The notes below the pieces were generated by a model. That model saw only the letters and a program-made list of their open reading frames with translations. It did no database searches and was not told where the DNA came from. A stretch of DNA of 64,000 bases from Alphaproteobacteria bacterium 32-64-14 (GTDB lineage Bacteria; Pseudomonadota; Alphaproteobacteria; Caulobacterales; Hyphomonadaceae), in contig NCEM01000018.1 of NCBI GenBank assembly GCA_002280725.1, positions 19,654 to 83,653 on the forward strand. The letters are read 5' to 3'. The translations under genes were made by a program, and so were the position numbers. Shown here one piece after another: positions 25,649 through 35,611 of the stretch (position 1 is the stretch's first letter; each line of letters starts with the position of its first letter).

Positions 25649-28006
25649 CTAGTACTTGACCGAAGCTTCGACGCCGAAGGTCCGGGGTTCGTTGAAGTTG
25701 GCGTAGTCGCCAAGCGTGTTGCGGTTCTCTTCCGAGCGGCGGTAGATGTGCTGCTCGTTCAGCAGATTCCGCGACCACAGCGAGAGCGTCAGGTTCTGAC
25801 CAGCGCCCGTGTCGATGTCGGCCAGCGACAGGCGGCCGTTCACGATAAACGAGCTGTCGGTCAACTGCGCGAACTGCTCGAAGCTTTGCGAGCCGTCGGC
25901 GTAGGTCGCATCCAGGTGCAGGCGCAGGTCGGCGAAGCCCAGCGGCTGGACATAGTCCATCGCCACGTTGCCGACGTTTTCCGGCGTGTAGATGATGTAG
26001 ACCTTCTGCGTCAGGTTGTTGAAGGGGTTCACCACCAGCGGCACGTCCGTGCTGGTGTAGGCATAGCCCGCCGAGAACGAGAGGTTCTCGTTCACGCGCC
26101 AGCTGCCGTCGAGCTCCACGCCCCAGATCTCCGTCGTGCCCGGCGCGTTCACAGTCTCGACCGTGTTGCGGCTCGAGTTCGTGATCGGGTTCACAGTGAC
26201 GCGGGTGAAATCGATCTGGCTGTTCTCGCGGTCCATGCTGAACAGCGCGGCGTTGAGGCTGATGTCGTCGCCGACATAGGCCTTGGCGCCGATTTCGTAC
26301 GAGGTGACCTCTTCAGCATCGAAGGCGTCATAGGTCAGTGAGCGCGAGCTGGCGCCGCCGGCGCGATAGCCGGTCGAGTAGCGCGCATAGACGTTGAGAT
26401 CCTGCGAGATGTCGAAGGCGGCGACGGCCACCGGGTCGAAGCGCTCTTCGCTGAGATCGAAGGTCAGGTTGGTCGCGGCGTTGTTGACGCGATAGAGCAG
26501 GCCGTTCTTTTCGTCCTTGGTTTGGCGGCCGCCGACGGTCAGGTGCAGGCGGTCTTCGAGGATCGGCGGCGTCCAGGTCAGCTGGCCATATATGCCGGTG
26601 CTTTCAGCATAAGCGATCGAGGCGCGGTCGAGCGAGCGGCTGCCGCGGATCGTCGGTGTCGGGTCGTTGATGGTGTAGCCCGTGCCGGTCGCGTTCCAGC
26701 GGTTCGTGCTCGGCGTCGCCGCTTCTTCCCAGGCCTTCTCGTTGAAGTAGAACAGGCCGATCACGTAATCGACGCTGTCGAACGAGCCGACGAGCTGGAA
26801 TTCTTGGCTGCGCTGCAGCTGCTCAAGATAAGACAGGCTGTAACGTGAGAAGTTTCCGTTGGGCGCATATACAGGCGGGCGGTTACCGGGGGCCGAATTG
26901 TCCCATTGGTCCGCGCTCACTTCGCGATACGCGGTGATGGAGCGCAGCTCCATGTCCGGCATGATTTCCCAGGTGACGTGCAGTGAGTGGCCAAGCGCCT
27001 CGTCAACGCTCGGCTGTTGCGGCGCGCCGATATCGGCAACGCGCTGGCGCGTGGGGTGCACTTTCACCAGCGGCGGCAGCGGCGCAATCGTGCCGGCCGG
27101 GATCGGGAAAGTCGTCGCAACCGGGCGGTTGTTCGGGTTGTAGTTGATCAGCTGGCTGTAATACGGCGTGTTCTCGTCCGTACCCACGTCATACGAGTAT
27201 TCGGCGTTGAACGTGTCGGTCGGCTCCCACAGCGCGGTCGCCTTGAAGCCCTTGCGGTCATAGAAACCCCAGCCGGTCGAACCCGGCAGCGGGTTCTCAA
27301 CCACGGCGTCGCGGCGCTGCATCACGCCGTCGAACTTCAGGCTTATGTCGTAGAATTCCGGCAGGTCGAGGTGAATGTCGGCGCTGTACGAGCCAAGGTT
27401 GCCGAAGCCGGCCGAGGCGCGATAGCCATATTCGCCCGTGGGCTTGCGCGAGATCATGTGCACGGCGCCGCCTTCGGTGTTGCGGCCGAACAGCGTGCCT
27501 TGCGGTCCCTTCAGAACCTCGATGCGCTCGATGTCGAGCAGGCTGGCGTTGAGTCCGTGCTGGCGGCCGAGATAGACGCCGTCGAGATAGACGCCGACGC
27601 CCTGTTCGCGCGCCGGCTGGTTGGCGTCGTTCGGCACGATGCCGCGGATGCCGACGGTGACGGCTGACTGGCGCGATTCAAACGTCGAGACGCGCAGGCC
27701 CGGAACCGATCCGTCCGCGAAGTCGAGCAGGCTCTGGATGTTGCGGTCTTCAAGCGCTTCGGTGCCGACAACCGACAGCGAAATCGGCGTGTCCTGCAGA
27801 TCGGTCTCTCGCTTCAGCGCGGTGACGACGATCACGTCGCGGTTGGCTTCGTCCTCGGACGGAACCTCGCCTGCTGCGACCGGGCCTTGCGGATCGGCGA
27901 TGGTCTCCGGCGCGCTCTGTGCGAAGGCCGGCGCCGATGCAACGCCCAGCAGGGCTCCGCTCACCAGCAATGCCGCCCGGAACTGATTGCCCACACCAAG
28001 TTTCAT
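25649..28006 (-). CDS. TonB-dependent receptor
   Basis: 785 residues from ATG 28006, with GAGGGGT a few bases upstream and an immediate signal peptide (LLVSGALLGVASAPAFAQ). The TonB-box-like DVIVVTALKRET is followed by the plug (VGIRGIVPNDANQPAREQGV, GVYLDGVYLGRQHG, IERIEVLKGPQGTLFGRNTE, GGAVHMISRKP) and a 22-strand-type barrel ending FGVEASVKY. The plug style is that of FpvA/Fec-like and carbohydrate/catechol TBDTs widespread in sphingomonads and Caulobacterales. The substrate cannot be inferred. Its 5' leader contains two tight hairpins. Confidence 0.93.
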   Translation of the reverse strand: MKLGVGNQFRAALLVSGALLGVASAPAFAQSAPETIADPQGPVAAGEVPSEDEANRDVIVVTALKRETDLQDTPISLSVVGTEALEDRNIQSLLDFADGSVPGLRVSTFESRQSAVTVGIRGIVPNDANQPAREQGVGVYLDGVYLGRQHGLNASLLDIERIEVLKGPQGTLFGRNTEGGAVHMISRKPTGEYGYRASAGFGNLGSYSADIHLDLPEFYDISLKFDGVMQRRDAVVENPLPGSTGWGFYDRKGFKATALWEPTDTFNAEYSYDVGTDENTPYYSQLINYNPNNRPVATTFPIPAGTIAPLPPLVKVHPTRQRVADIGAPQQPSVDEALGHSLHVTWEIMPDMELRSITAYREVSADQWDNSAPGNRPPVYAPNGNFSRYSLSYLEQLQRSQEFQLVGSFDSVDYVIGLFYFNEKAWEEAATPSTNRWNATGTGYTINDPTPTIRGSRSLDRASIAYAESTGIYGQLTWTPPILEDRLHLTVGGRQTKDEKNGLLYRVNNAATNLTFDLSEERFDPVAVAAFDISQDLNVYARYSTGYRAGGASSRSLTYDAFDAEEVTSYEIGAKAYVGDDISLNAALFSMDRENSQIDFTRVTVNPITNSSRNTVETVNAPGTTEIWGVELDGSWRVNENLSFSAGYAYTSTDVPLVVNPFNNLTQKVYIIYTPENVGNVAMDYVQPLGFADLRLHLDATYADGSQSFEQFAQLTDSSFIVNGRLSLADIDTGAGQNLTLSLWSRNLLNEQHIYRRSEENRNTLGDYANFNEPRTFGVEASVKY

Positions 28007-28030
28007 TATATGACCCCTCGCGCCTCGGAA

Positions 28031-28065
28031 GAGAGCTTTTGCTCTCGCGGGCGGATCAGCCGCCC
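28031..28065 (-). promoter_or_regulatory. two hairpins in the 5' leader of the TonB receptor
   Basis: Just upstream of the receptor start (28006) are two perfect stem-loops: GAGAGC-TTTT-GCTCTC at 28031-28046 and GGGCGG-ATCAG-CCGCCC at 28049-28065 (plus-strand reading). On the minus strand they lie between the expected promoter and the ribosome-binding site. They could affect mRNA stability or translation. Neither has a following U-run, so they are not simple terminators. Confidence 0.4.
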
Positions 28066-28184
28066 AATGAGGGCGGGGGTTAACGAGGGCGCGTGACACT
28101 CGCCCGACAGTTCCGTGACAGTTTGGATTCGTAATGCGGCGGGTGCGAAGTGGCGCTGCGCCGTGGCGCGGAAACACCACAGTC

Positions 28185-28196
28185 TGTCACATGACA
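28185..28196. promoter_or_regulatory. dyad TGTCA-CA-TGACA
   Basis: A short dyad (TGTCA, two bases, TGACA) lies between the end of the transglutaminase gene and the TonB receptor promoter region. A half-copy (CACATGACAG) follows it directly. It could be an operator for the receptor. Short dyads of this size also occur by chance. Confidence 0.25.
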
Positions 28197-28233
28197 TTCA
28201 CATGACAGCTCGTATTGCGCGCGTAAGTCGCGA

Positions 28234-29142
28234 TCAGCGCGAAAGCGATGCCGCGTCAGCGGGTGTGGCCAATGGAATCACATCCACCGCCTGCGCGCTC
28301 GCCTGCCCGCCGGATGTGCGCACAACGCCGCGCACGGGCGCGACGTCGCCATAATCGCGGCCGTGCGCCACGGCGATGTGCTGGTCCATCACCCACAGCC
28401 CGTTGGTCGGATCATACTCGACCCAACCGGTAGCAGCCCCGCACCAGGCCCGCACCCACGCATGCATCGCGTCGGTGCCTTCCAGCCGCTCCTCGCCTTC
28501 CGGCGGTTGCGTGCGCAGAAAGCCGCTGACATAGCCTGCTGGAATACCAATCGACCGCAGGCAGCCGATCATGATGTGCGTGAAGTCCTGGCACACGCCA
28601 TGGCGCGCGGCGAACGCCTCTTCCGGCGGCGTGTCCACATTCGTCGATCCCGGATCGAACGTCATGTCGTGGTCCAGCGCCTTGCCGATGGCTTCGACGA
28701 TGGCGGCCGTGCGCGTTGTCCCGTCTGCAATCTGCGCACGTGCGTAGGCCTCGAATTCGGGACGCATCCGCACGCGCGGCGAATCCGCCAGGAAATGAAG
28801 AGGCGAATCCTGGGTCAGCGACCGCCAGCCCGCGAGCTCTTCCCGCAAGGCGTCAAGAGCGGGCGATTGATCCGGCCCACGCGCCACCGCCTGCCGCTCG
28901 ACGCGCGCGCGCAGCCTGAACGCGATCTCTGCGTGGGGCGCCCGAAAGGCAACCTCGACCGCCGTGTTGCCGTAGAAGTCCGTCTTCGCGATGCGCTCGT
29001 CCGGCGTCGGCGTCACATCAAGCAGGGATGTGATCACGCGCTGCGAACCCGATTGCGCCGGCGTCATGTAAAGCACATGCCGGCCGCCCGCCACCGGCGC
29101 CTGATAATCGTAGCGAATGCTGAGGCGGATATCGTACAGCAT
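28234..29142 (-). CDS. transglutaminase-like cysteine protease
   Basis: 302 residues. The N-terminal beta-rich domain (LYDIRLSIRYDYQAPVAGGR, HVLYMTPAQ) and the papain-like transglutaminase core define the family. The catalytic triad is visible: Cys184 in HGVCQDFTHI, His227 in DAMHAWVRAW, and Asp244 in VEYDPTNG. Such bacterial enzymes act as peptidases or amide-bond isomerases. This is the last gene of a minus-strand operon, three bases after the ATP-grasp gene. In this context it is predicted to process a peptide made or modified by the ATP-grasp and alpha-E proteins. Confidence 0.9.
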   Translation of the reverse strand: MLYDIRLSIRYDYQAPVAGGRHVLYMTPAQSGSQRVITSLLDVTPTPDERIAKTDFYGNTAVEVAFRAPHAEIAFRLRARVERQAVARGPDQSPALDALREELAGWRSLTQDSPLHFLADSPRVRMRPEFEAYARAQIADGTTRTAAIVEAIGKALDHDMTFDPGSTNVDTPPEEAFAARHGVCQDFTHIMIGCLRSIGIPAGYVSGFLRTQPPEGEERLEGTDAMHAWVRAWCGAATGWVEYDPTNGLWVMDQHIAVAHGRDYGDVAPVRGVVRTSGGQASAQAVDVIPLATPADAASLSR

Positions 29143-29145
29143 GGG

Positions 29146-31545
29146 TCAGCGCAGATAGGTCTTGGTCAGGACTTCAGACAACCGCCACAGCTCCAGCTGG
29201 ATTTCGGCCAGCCTTTCGGCGGCGAAATTTTCAGGCGCAGCCACCGCGATCTCGGCATGCAGCTTGAGGATGGTGCGAGACAGTTCCGACATCTCGCCGC
29301 GTTCAACGGCCCCAGGCAGGTAGCTCACCTGCTCCTTCATCTCCTGAAGCTGATACAGAATCGAGCGCGGGTTGTTGGCATCGCACGCCAGAAGATCGAT
29401 CACGGTCGAGCGGCTGGTCGCGACCGCAAACAGCCGCCGGTGCGTCAGCACGCTGTCACCAACCTCAACCACCATATCGAGCGCGCCCTCCGGCGCCGCA
29501 TCGTCCGCAAACCACATCAGCGCCTGTGTCATGTTCGAGGCCCGTTCCAGCGAGCGCCCGATCGACAGGAAACGCCATCCTGCAAAGCGATACATGTTGT
29601 CGTTCACGAGGCCTGAGAACCCCGTGATCTGGTGCAGCTGCTGGCCAAGCGCCCGCGCCGCATCATGACCCGGCGCGACATTGGCCAGCTCGACGCGCGC
29701 GCTCGCCGCCAGATCGTTCAGCGCCGTCCAGCCGTCCACCGAGAAGCGATCGCGCACCTGGCTCGCGCTCGCCGTCGCCGCACTGATCGACTGCAACAGG
29801 CTACGCGGCGCTTCCTTCACGGGGTCGGCTCCAAAAAATCCCGGATACGCGCTGGCATGCGCCAGAAGCTGCGTGTCCTCGCGCCCCGCTTCCGCGAGCC
29901 GCACATGCCACGCGCGCAGCATGCGGATCATGCCCTCGGCGCGCTCGACATAGCGGCCCATCCAGAACAGGTTGTCGGCCGCCCGGCTTGGCAACTCGCC
30001 ATGCCGCGCCCGCCGATAGGGTGCAGCGGGCGAGGGCAGCAGCGTCTCGTTCCGAACCGGCTTGTCCGACAGCACCCACACATCGGCGACCGACCCGCCG
30101 CGCTGCATCGCAATCGCCGTCGCTTCCTGCGAGCGCCCGATCCGCGCATAGCCGCCCGGCATCACCCGCCATCCGCGCGATGTCCGCGCGAGGAAGACGC
30201 GCAGGCTCATCGGGCGTGGCGTCAGCACGCCATTCACCATCGCCGGCGTTGTCGACCGCGTCACCGCTTCCTGGCCGACCAGCATCGCGCCGCGCTGCGC
30301 CAGCAGGGCGGCTACGCTTTCTTCGCGCCCGGCCAGCGTCGATCCCAGGTTCGTATTGTCCTCAGAGTCGAACAGCATGCGCGTCGATAATGCCTCGCCG
30401 ATCATCATGCGCTCGGCATTGGCCAGCACATGCGCGCGCTCGCTTTCCTGACCACACCACCACGTTGCGATGTTGGGCAGCTTCAGCGACTCGCCCAACA
30501 GTGCCTGCGCAATGCGCGGCATAAAGGCCAGCAGCGCCCGCGTCTCAAGAATGCCCGAGCCCAGGGCGTTCACCACCGCCATCTGCCCGCGCCGCACCGC
30601 TTCAACCAGCCCCGGCACGCCCAGCTTCGATTGCTCATTCAGCTCCAGCGGGTCAGCGAACGCAGAATCGATCCGCCGCCACAACACGCTCACAGGCTCC
30701 AGCCCCGCAATCGTGCGCACCATCACCTGTCCGTCTTGCACCGTCAGGTCCTCGCCCTCGAGCAGGGCAAAGCCGAGATAGCGCGCGATATAGGCGTGCT
30801 CGAAATACGTGTCGTTGAGCCGCCCCGGCGTCAGAATCCCCACACGGCTTTCCGTGTCGCCCCGCAGGTCGTTCATCGTGTCGCGAAAGGCGCGGAAGAA
30901 GCCGGCCAGCCGGTGAATGTTCGCGCGCGCGTAGTGGTCCGGAAAAACGCGCGTGGTCGCCACGCGGTTCTCCAGCGCAAACCCCGCGCCCGACGGCGCC
31001 TGCACGCGATCGCCCAGCACCCACCACTGCCCATCCGGTCCGCGCGCAATCTCGAACGCGATGAAATGCAGGTACTGCCCGGAGCGCGGGCGCACGCCCA
31101 CCAGCGGCCGCAACCATTCCGGCGACGTCGCCACCAGCGAGGCCGGCAGATGCCCCTCCATCACCAGGCGCTGGCTGCCATACAGATCGGCGACGATGCT
31201 TTCGAGCAGATCCGCCCGCTGGATCAGCCCGCTGGTGATCTCGCTCCATTCGCTCTCATGCACGATCACCGGCATATGGCTCAGCGGCCAGGCGCGCTCG
31301 GTCTGGTCCGCGCCATACTGGCGGAAGAAAACACCCGCATCGCGCAGGTACTGGTCGCCCTGTTCAACCCGGTGCGAGATTTCCTCGGGCGCCATGCGTG
31401 CGACATGATCAATGAACGCACGCCACGCCGGCCTCACCTTTCCGGCGGCGTCCAAAAGCTCATCCGAAACGCCGGGCAGGCGGCGATAGCCCGCCAGCAG
31501 CCGTGCAACCGCGCCGGTCTCCGTGTGTGATTGCGGCGAAGACAC
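29146..31545 (-). CDS. circularly permuted ATP-grasp fused to alpha-E domain
   Basis: 799 residues with two domains. Residues about 1-490 are the circularly permuted type-2 ATP-grasp family (RVEQGDQYLRDAGVFFRQYG, GRLNDTYFEHAYIARYLGFA, LEGEDLTVQDGQVMVRT, PNIATWWCGQESERAHVLAN). From about 500 onward is the helical alpha-E domain (NLFWMGRYVERAEGMIRMLR, GLVNDNMYRFAGWRFLSIGR, SLERASNMTQALMWF). In many bacteria these are separate adjacent genes; here they are fused. ATP-grasp enzymes of this class are predicted amide ligases, and alpha-E is a partner of unknown activity. The operon context with two transglutaminases agrees. Confidence 0.9.
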   Translation of the reverse strand: MSSPQSHTETGAVARLLAGYRRLPGVSDELLDAAGKVRPAWRAFIDHVARMAPEEISHRVEQGDQYLRDAGVFFRQYGADQTERAWPLSHMPVIVHESEWSEITSGLIQRADLLESIVADLYGSQRLVMEGHLPASLVATSPEWLRPLVGVRPRSGQYLHFIAFEIARGPDGQWWVLGDRVQAPSGAGFALENRVATTRVFPDHYARANIHRLAGFFRAFRDTMNDLRGDTESRVGILTPGRLNDTYFEHAYIARYLGFALLEGEDLTVQDGQVMVRTIAGLEPVSVLWRRIDSAFADPLELNEQSKLGVPGLVEAVRRGQMAVVNALGSGILETRALLAFMPRIAQALLGESLKLPNIATWWCGQESERAHVLANAERMMIGEALSTRMLFDSEDNTNLGSTLAGREESVAALLAQRGAMLVGQEAVTRSTTPAMVNGVLTPRPMSLRVFLARTSRGWRVMPGGYARIGRSQEATAIAMQRGGSVADVWVLSDKPVRNETLLPSPAAPYRRARHGELPSRAADNLFWMGRYVERAEGMIRMLRAWHVRLAEAGREDTQLLAHASAYPGFFGADPVKEAPRSLLQSISAATASASQVRDRFSVDGWTALNDLAASARVELANVAPGHDAARALGQQLHQITGFSGLVNDNMYRFAGWRFLSIGRSLERASNMTQALMWFADDAAPEGALDMVVEVGDSVLTHRRLFAVATSRSTVIDLLACDANNPRSILYQLQEMKEQVSYLPGAVERGEMSELSRTILKLHAEIAVAAPENFAAERLAEIQLELWRLSEVLTKTYLR

Positions 31546-31567
31546 GTTCGTCCCTCGGATCCCGGCC

Positions 31568-32782
31568 CTAGATTCCTGGCGCGCGTCTCAGATCCAGCGT
31601 CAGCGGGAATTCCGGATGCGGCGCTTCGACGCCAAGTTCATACATCCCCGGCGAATGTCCATGGGGTTCAAAGCGGGCCAGACGCCGCGCCTCGGCCTCG
31701 TTCCCGTTGACGGGGAAAGTATCGTAGCTCCGCCCCCCCGGATGCGCGACGTGATAGACACACCCGCCGATGGCCCGGCCCGACCACGAATCGAAGATAT
31801 CGAAATTGAGGGGCACGTTCGTCGGCAGCACAGGATGCAGCGACAGCGGCGGCTTCCACGCCTTGTACCGCACGCCCGCCACCGCCTCGCCATTGCCCAC
31901 CTGTTGCAACGGCACAGGCCTGCGATTGGCGGCCACGCGATAGCGTCCCGGATCGGCCGCCGTCAGTTTCACCTGCACGCGCTCAGCGGATGAATCCGCA
32001 TAGCGAACCGTGCCGCCGATCGCGCCCGTCTCGCCCAGCACATGCCACGGCTCCAGCGCCTGCCGCACTTCCAGCTTCACGCCTTCCACTTCGATCTCGC
32101 CACAGAACGGGAACCGGAATTCCAGCTGCGCCTCGAACCATTCCGGCCGAATGTCGAACCCATGCGACGAGAGATCGCGCAGCAGATCGAGGAAATCCTG
32201 CCAGACAAAATGCGGCAGCATGAACCGGTCATGCAACGTCGTGCCCCACCGCACGAGATTACCCGTGAGCGGCGTCTTCCACATGCGCGCAATAATCGCC
32301 CGCACCAGAACCTGCTGCGCCAGCGACATGCGCGGCTCGGGCGGCATCTCGAAGCCACGGAACTCAACCAGACCCAACCGCCCCGTCGGCCCATCGGGAG
32401 AGAACAGCTTGTCGATGCAGATTTCCGTCCGGTGCGTATTGCCCGACACATCGATCAGCAGGTTGCGCAGAAGACGGTCCACCAGCCATGGCGGCGTGTA
32501 CGCATCGCCGCCCGGCCCGCCGCCGGGCGAGTGAATCTGGGACAGCGCGATCTCAAGCTCATAAAGTGAGTCATGCCGCGCCTCGTCGATCCGCGGCGCC
32601 TGGCTCGTCGGCCCGATGAACATGCCGGAGAAGAGGTAGGAGAGAGAAGGCCGCTTCTGCCACAGCAGCAACAGGCTCTTCAAAACATCCGGCCGTCTCA
32701 GGAACGGCGAGTCGTTCGGCGTCGCACCGCCAACCACCACATGGTTGCCGCCGCCCGTGCCTGTGTGCCGCCCGTCGATCAT
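31568..32782 (-). CDS. DUF2126 C-terminal part (split gene)
   Basis: 404 residues, starting at an ATG that overlaps the stop of the upstream gene (ATGA). It begins exactly inside the DUF2126 core: [20 protein letters not shown], then [40 protein letters not shown], and ends with the domain's C-terminal [20 protein letters not shown]. In relatives this is one protein with the preceding transglutaminase, about 1100 residues long. Residues just before the Met (RLGCDKF) still read correctly in this frame, showing that it was cut by a frameshift. Whether both halves assemble into a working protein is unknown. Confidence 0.8.
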   Translation of the reverse strand: MIDGRHTGTGGGNHVVVGGATPNDSPFLRRPDVLKSLLLLWQKRPSLSYLFSGMFIGPTSQAPRIDEARHDSLYELEIALSQIHSPGGGPGGDAYTPPWLVDRLLRNLLIDVSGNTHRTEICIDKLFSPDGPTGRLGLVEFRGFEMPPEPRMSLAQQVLVRAIIARMWKTPLTGNLVRWGTTLHDRFMLPHFVWQDFLDLLRDLSSHGFDIRPEWFEAQLEFRFPFCGEIEVEGVKLEVRQALEPWHVLGETGAIGGTVRYADSSAERVQVKLTAADPGRYRVAANRRPVPLQQVGNGEAVAGVRYKAWKPPLSLHPVLPTNVPLNFDIFDSWSGRAIGGCVYHVAHPGGRSYDTFPVNGNEAEARRLARFEPHGHSPGMYELGVEAPHPEFPLTLDLRRAPGI

Positions 32783-34974
32783 GAACTTGTCGCAGCCCAG
32801 CCGGCATTGCAGCTCGTCGCCGGGTGCACGTTGACCTCGATCACGCCCGGATCAGGCGTCACGCGCATCACATTGATGCGCGGATCATGCGGCGGCGCGT
32901 AGCCCTCGATATGCACGGGCAGGCCCACCGATTTCGCCGCAGATTCCGCCGCCGCGACCAGTTCGAGATAATCCTCGATCCGCTCCACCGGCGGCATGAA
33001 CACGCACAGCCGGCCATCGCGCGCCTCAACCGACATAGCCGTGCGAACAGAGCCCGCGACTTCAGAGAACGACTGTTCCTGAACCTGCTGCCGCCCGCCT
33101 TCGTCCGCCGTGAACTGCGCACGCGCCTGTTCGGCAGGCGTATTGCCCTGCATCGCATAGCCCTGCGACGTGGTGATCGATGCCGCATAGTCCGGCAACG
33201 GTCCGCGCTCTTCTGTCGGGTCGGCCGGAATGACATGCGGATAAAGCTGGGGCGGAATCCATGTCAGCGACTCCAGCGGCAGCCGATAGCCGACAGGGCT
33301 GTCGCCCGGCGCCAGGAACATGTGCCCGCGCCGCAGTTTCCATTTCTCCGATTTCCACCGCCCCTTGGTCGCAACACGTCCCGGCGTCGTCGTCGCGGCC
33401 TTCTTGGGCGCGCCCTTGCCAACCTTCGCCTTGGTCGTTGCCTTCGCCTGCCAGCGCTGGATCGGCAGCACATAGCCGCTCGGCTCCGTCAGCCCGCGCT
33501 CGAACACGCGCGCGATGCGATTGCGCTCTTCTGGGTCTTTCAGCTTTGAATTTTCCGGCGTCACATTCTCCGGAAGATTGCCTTCCTTCAGGATCCAGTT
33601 CGCCGGATCCTCGTAAGCCGGGATCACCATCTCCGCGCCGACGCCCAGCTCTTCTGCCATCGCCTGCAGCAGCTGCTCGGCTTCGACCTTCGTCGCCGCG
33701 CCCCCATTCTTGTCATTGGCGCCGTTCTCGCCCGCGACCAGCTCCGGATCATGCCAGATCGGCATTCCGTCGCGCCGCCAGTAGAGCGAATACGTCCACC
33801 GCGGCAGCGTCTCTCCGGGATACCACTTGCCCTGCCCATAGTGCAGGAAGCCGCCCGGCGCGAAGCGGTCGCGCAGCCGCTGGATCAGCTTGTCCGCCAG
33901 CTTGCGCTTGGTCGGCCCGTCCGCGCCGGTGTTCCACTCATCGCCTTCGAAATCGTCGATCGACACGAAAGTAGGCTCGCCGCCCATCGTCAGGCGCACA
34001 TCCCCCGCCTTGAGCGCCGCATCCACCTTCTCGCCCAGCGCGTCGAGCGCCGCCCAGCTCTCGTCCGAGAACGGCTTGGTGATGCGCGGATGCTCGGCCA
34101 CGCGCGTCACCTTCATGTCGAAGGCAAAGTCGATCTTGGCGTTGCCGCTGAACCCGCCCGAGATCGGCGCGGCGTTGCGATAGTGCGGCGTCGCCGACAG
34201 CGGAATGTGGCTCTCGCCCGTCAGCAGTCCCGATGTTGGATCAAGCCCGATCCAGCCCGCGCCGGGCAGATAGACCTCGCACCATGCATGAAGGTCGGTG
34301 AAGTCGACGCTGGTGCCCACCGGCCCGTCGAGTGCGATCAGGTCCGGTTTCAGCTGGATGAGATAGCCCGAGACAAATCGCGCTGCGAGTCCCAGATGCC
34401 GCGCCGCCTGCACCAGCAGCCAGCTCGAATCCCGACATGATCCCTTGCCGCTCTCGAATGTCTCCTCCGGCGTCTGCACGCCCGGCTCCATCCGGATGAC
34501 ATAGCCCACCGCCTTTGACACGGCCGCGTTGAGCATCACGATGAAGTCGACCGTCCGCAGCCTGTCTTTAGGAATGCCCGCAAGGAACGTCTTGAGATGC
34601 GGCCCCATCGGCTCGGTCGTCCGATAGATCGCAAGATCGTCGGCAATCTCCGGCGGGTATTCGAACGGCCAGGTTTCGGCGCTCTCTTCCACGAAGAAGT
34701 CGAACGGATTGTAGACCGTCATGTCCGCGACGAGATCGACCTCGATCTTCAGCTCGCGCACCGGTTCGGGAAACACATACCGCGCCAGCCAGTTGCCATA
34801 GAGGTCCTGCTGGTAGTTCACGAAATGCTTGTCGGGGCTCACCTTCAGGGTGTGGGAGATCACCCGTGTCCGCGAATGGGGCGCTGGCCGCAGCCTGATG
34901 ATCTGCGGACCCAGCACCACCGGCTGGTCATATTTGTAGTGGGTCAGGTGATAGATGCTGGCCTTGATCGACAT
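32779..34974 (-). CDS. transglutaminase-DUF2126 N-terminal part (split gene)
   Basis: 731 residues. Residues about 1-290 are a transglutaminase domain with Cys180 ([15 protein letters not shown]), His229 ([13 protein letters not shown]) and Asp245 ([10 protein letters not shown]). The DUF2126 region follows: [57 protein letters not shown]. The protein stays on family until [10 protein letters not shown] and then ends in an unrelated tail ([12 protein letters not shown]). The rest of the domain is in the next, overlapping frame. It is the first gene of the operon with the ATP-grasp/alpha-E protein and a second transglutaminase. Confidence 0.85.
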   Translation of the reverse strand: MSIKASIYHLTHYKYDQPVVLGPQIIRLRPAPHSRTRVISHTLKVSPDKHFVNYQQDLYGNWLARYVFPEPVRELKIEVDLVADMTVYNPFDFFVEESAETWPFEYPPEIADDLAIYRTTEPMGPHLKTFLAGIPKDRLRTVDFIVMLNAAVSKAVGYVIRMEPGVQTPEETFESGKGSCRDSSWLLVQAARHLGLAARFVSGYLIQLKPDLIALDGPVGTSVDFTDLHAWCEVYLPGAGWIGLDPTSGLLTGESHIPLSATPHYRNAAPISGGFSGNAKIDFAFDMKVTRVAEHPRITKPFSDESWAALDALGEKVDAALKAGDVRLTMGGEPTFVSIDDFEGDEWNTGADGPTKRKLADKLIQRLRDRFAPGGFLHYGQGKWYPGETLPRWTYSLYWRRDGMPIWHDPELVAGENGANDKNGGAATKVEAEQLLQAMAEELGVGAEMVIPAYEDPANWILKEGNLPENVTPENSKLKDPEERNRIARVFERGLTEPSGYVLPIQRWQAKATTKAKVGKGAPKKAATTTPGRVATKGRWKSEKWKLRRGHMFLAPGDSPVGYRLPLESLTWIPPQLYPHVIPADPTEERGPLPDYAASITTSQGYAMQGNTPAEQARAQFTADEGGRQQVQEQSFSEVAGSVRTAMSVEARDGRLCVFMPPVERIEDYLELVAAAESAAKSVGLPVHIEGYAPPHDPRINVMRVTPDPGVIEVNVHPATSCNAGWAATSS

Positions 34975-35077
34975 GGTCCGCAGCGTTTCACAAACCGCTC
35001 ACGCCCGCCACGGTTTTCCCGGGGCGGGCAGGGGTCTGCACAATTCTGCGGCGCCGTCCCAGCGACCGGGATCACGC

Positions 35078-35596
35078 CTATAGCGGGAGTCCGGCCTCGA
35101 CGAACTTGGTGAGGTCGTCCAGCTGGTCTTCCGACAGCATGGCGCCCATCGGCGGCATGGTGTCCGTCGCTGCGACCTTGCCCTTGGTGACCTTTTCCCG
35201 GATCGCGGCATAGTCGAGCCCGGCGGTCAGCGCGACGCCCATCGGCGTGCCCGCGCCCGCAGGTCCGTGGCACATGGCGCACGTCTGCACATAGGTCGAA
35301 CGCCCGTTCGCAAGTTCAGCCGCCGTCGGTCCAGCAGCGGGCGCCGGCGGCGTCGTGACGGCGGGCGGGGCGGCAGGCGCAGGCGTCGCAGCCGGAGCGG
35401 CCACATCAGCCGGCGTCGAGGTGAGCGAGTCCGTGGTGTTCTCGGCGGCCGGTCCGCTCGGGCTGGTCGGCTCGGCGATCTCCGCAGCCGGCGGGGCTTC
35501 AGCCGCAGGCGGCTCGGCGGCAGGCGTGCAGGCCGTTGCAAGCGCAAAGGCGGCGGTCGTCAGAAAAACGGTACGGAGTTTCACGTCAGTCCTCAT
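35078..35596 (-). CDS. c-type cytochrome lipoprotein
   Basis: 172 residues. A signal ending LATACTPAAEP gives a lipid-accepting Cys, followed by an 80-residue Ala/Pro/Thr-rich tether. The C-terminal 80 residues are a class I cytochrome c domain: NGRSTYVQTCAMCHGPAGAG with the CxxCH heme site, and TMPPMGAMLSEDQLDDLTKF supplying the Met ligand. It probably shuttles electrons at the periplasmic membrane surface. The next gene upstream on the same strand encodes another lipoprotein, with 15 bases between them. Confidence 0.88.
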   Translation of the reverse strand: MRTDVKLRTVFLTTAAFALATACTPAAEPPAAEAPPAAEIAEPTSPSGPAAENTTDSLTSTPADVAAPAATPAPAAPPAVTTPPAPAAGPTAAELANGRSTYVQTCAMCHGPAGAGTPMGVALTAGLDYAAIREKVTKGKVAATDTMPPMGAMLSEDQLDDLTKFVEAGLPL

Positions 35597-35611
35597 GTTT
35601 ACGCAGTCAAT

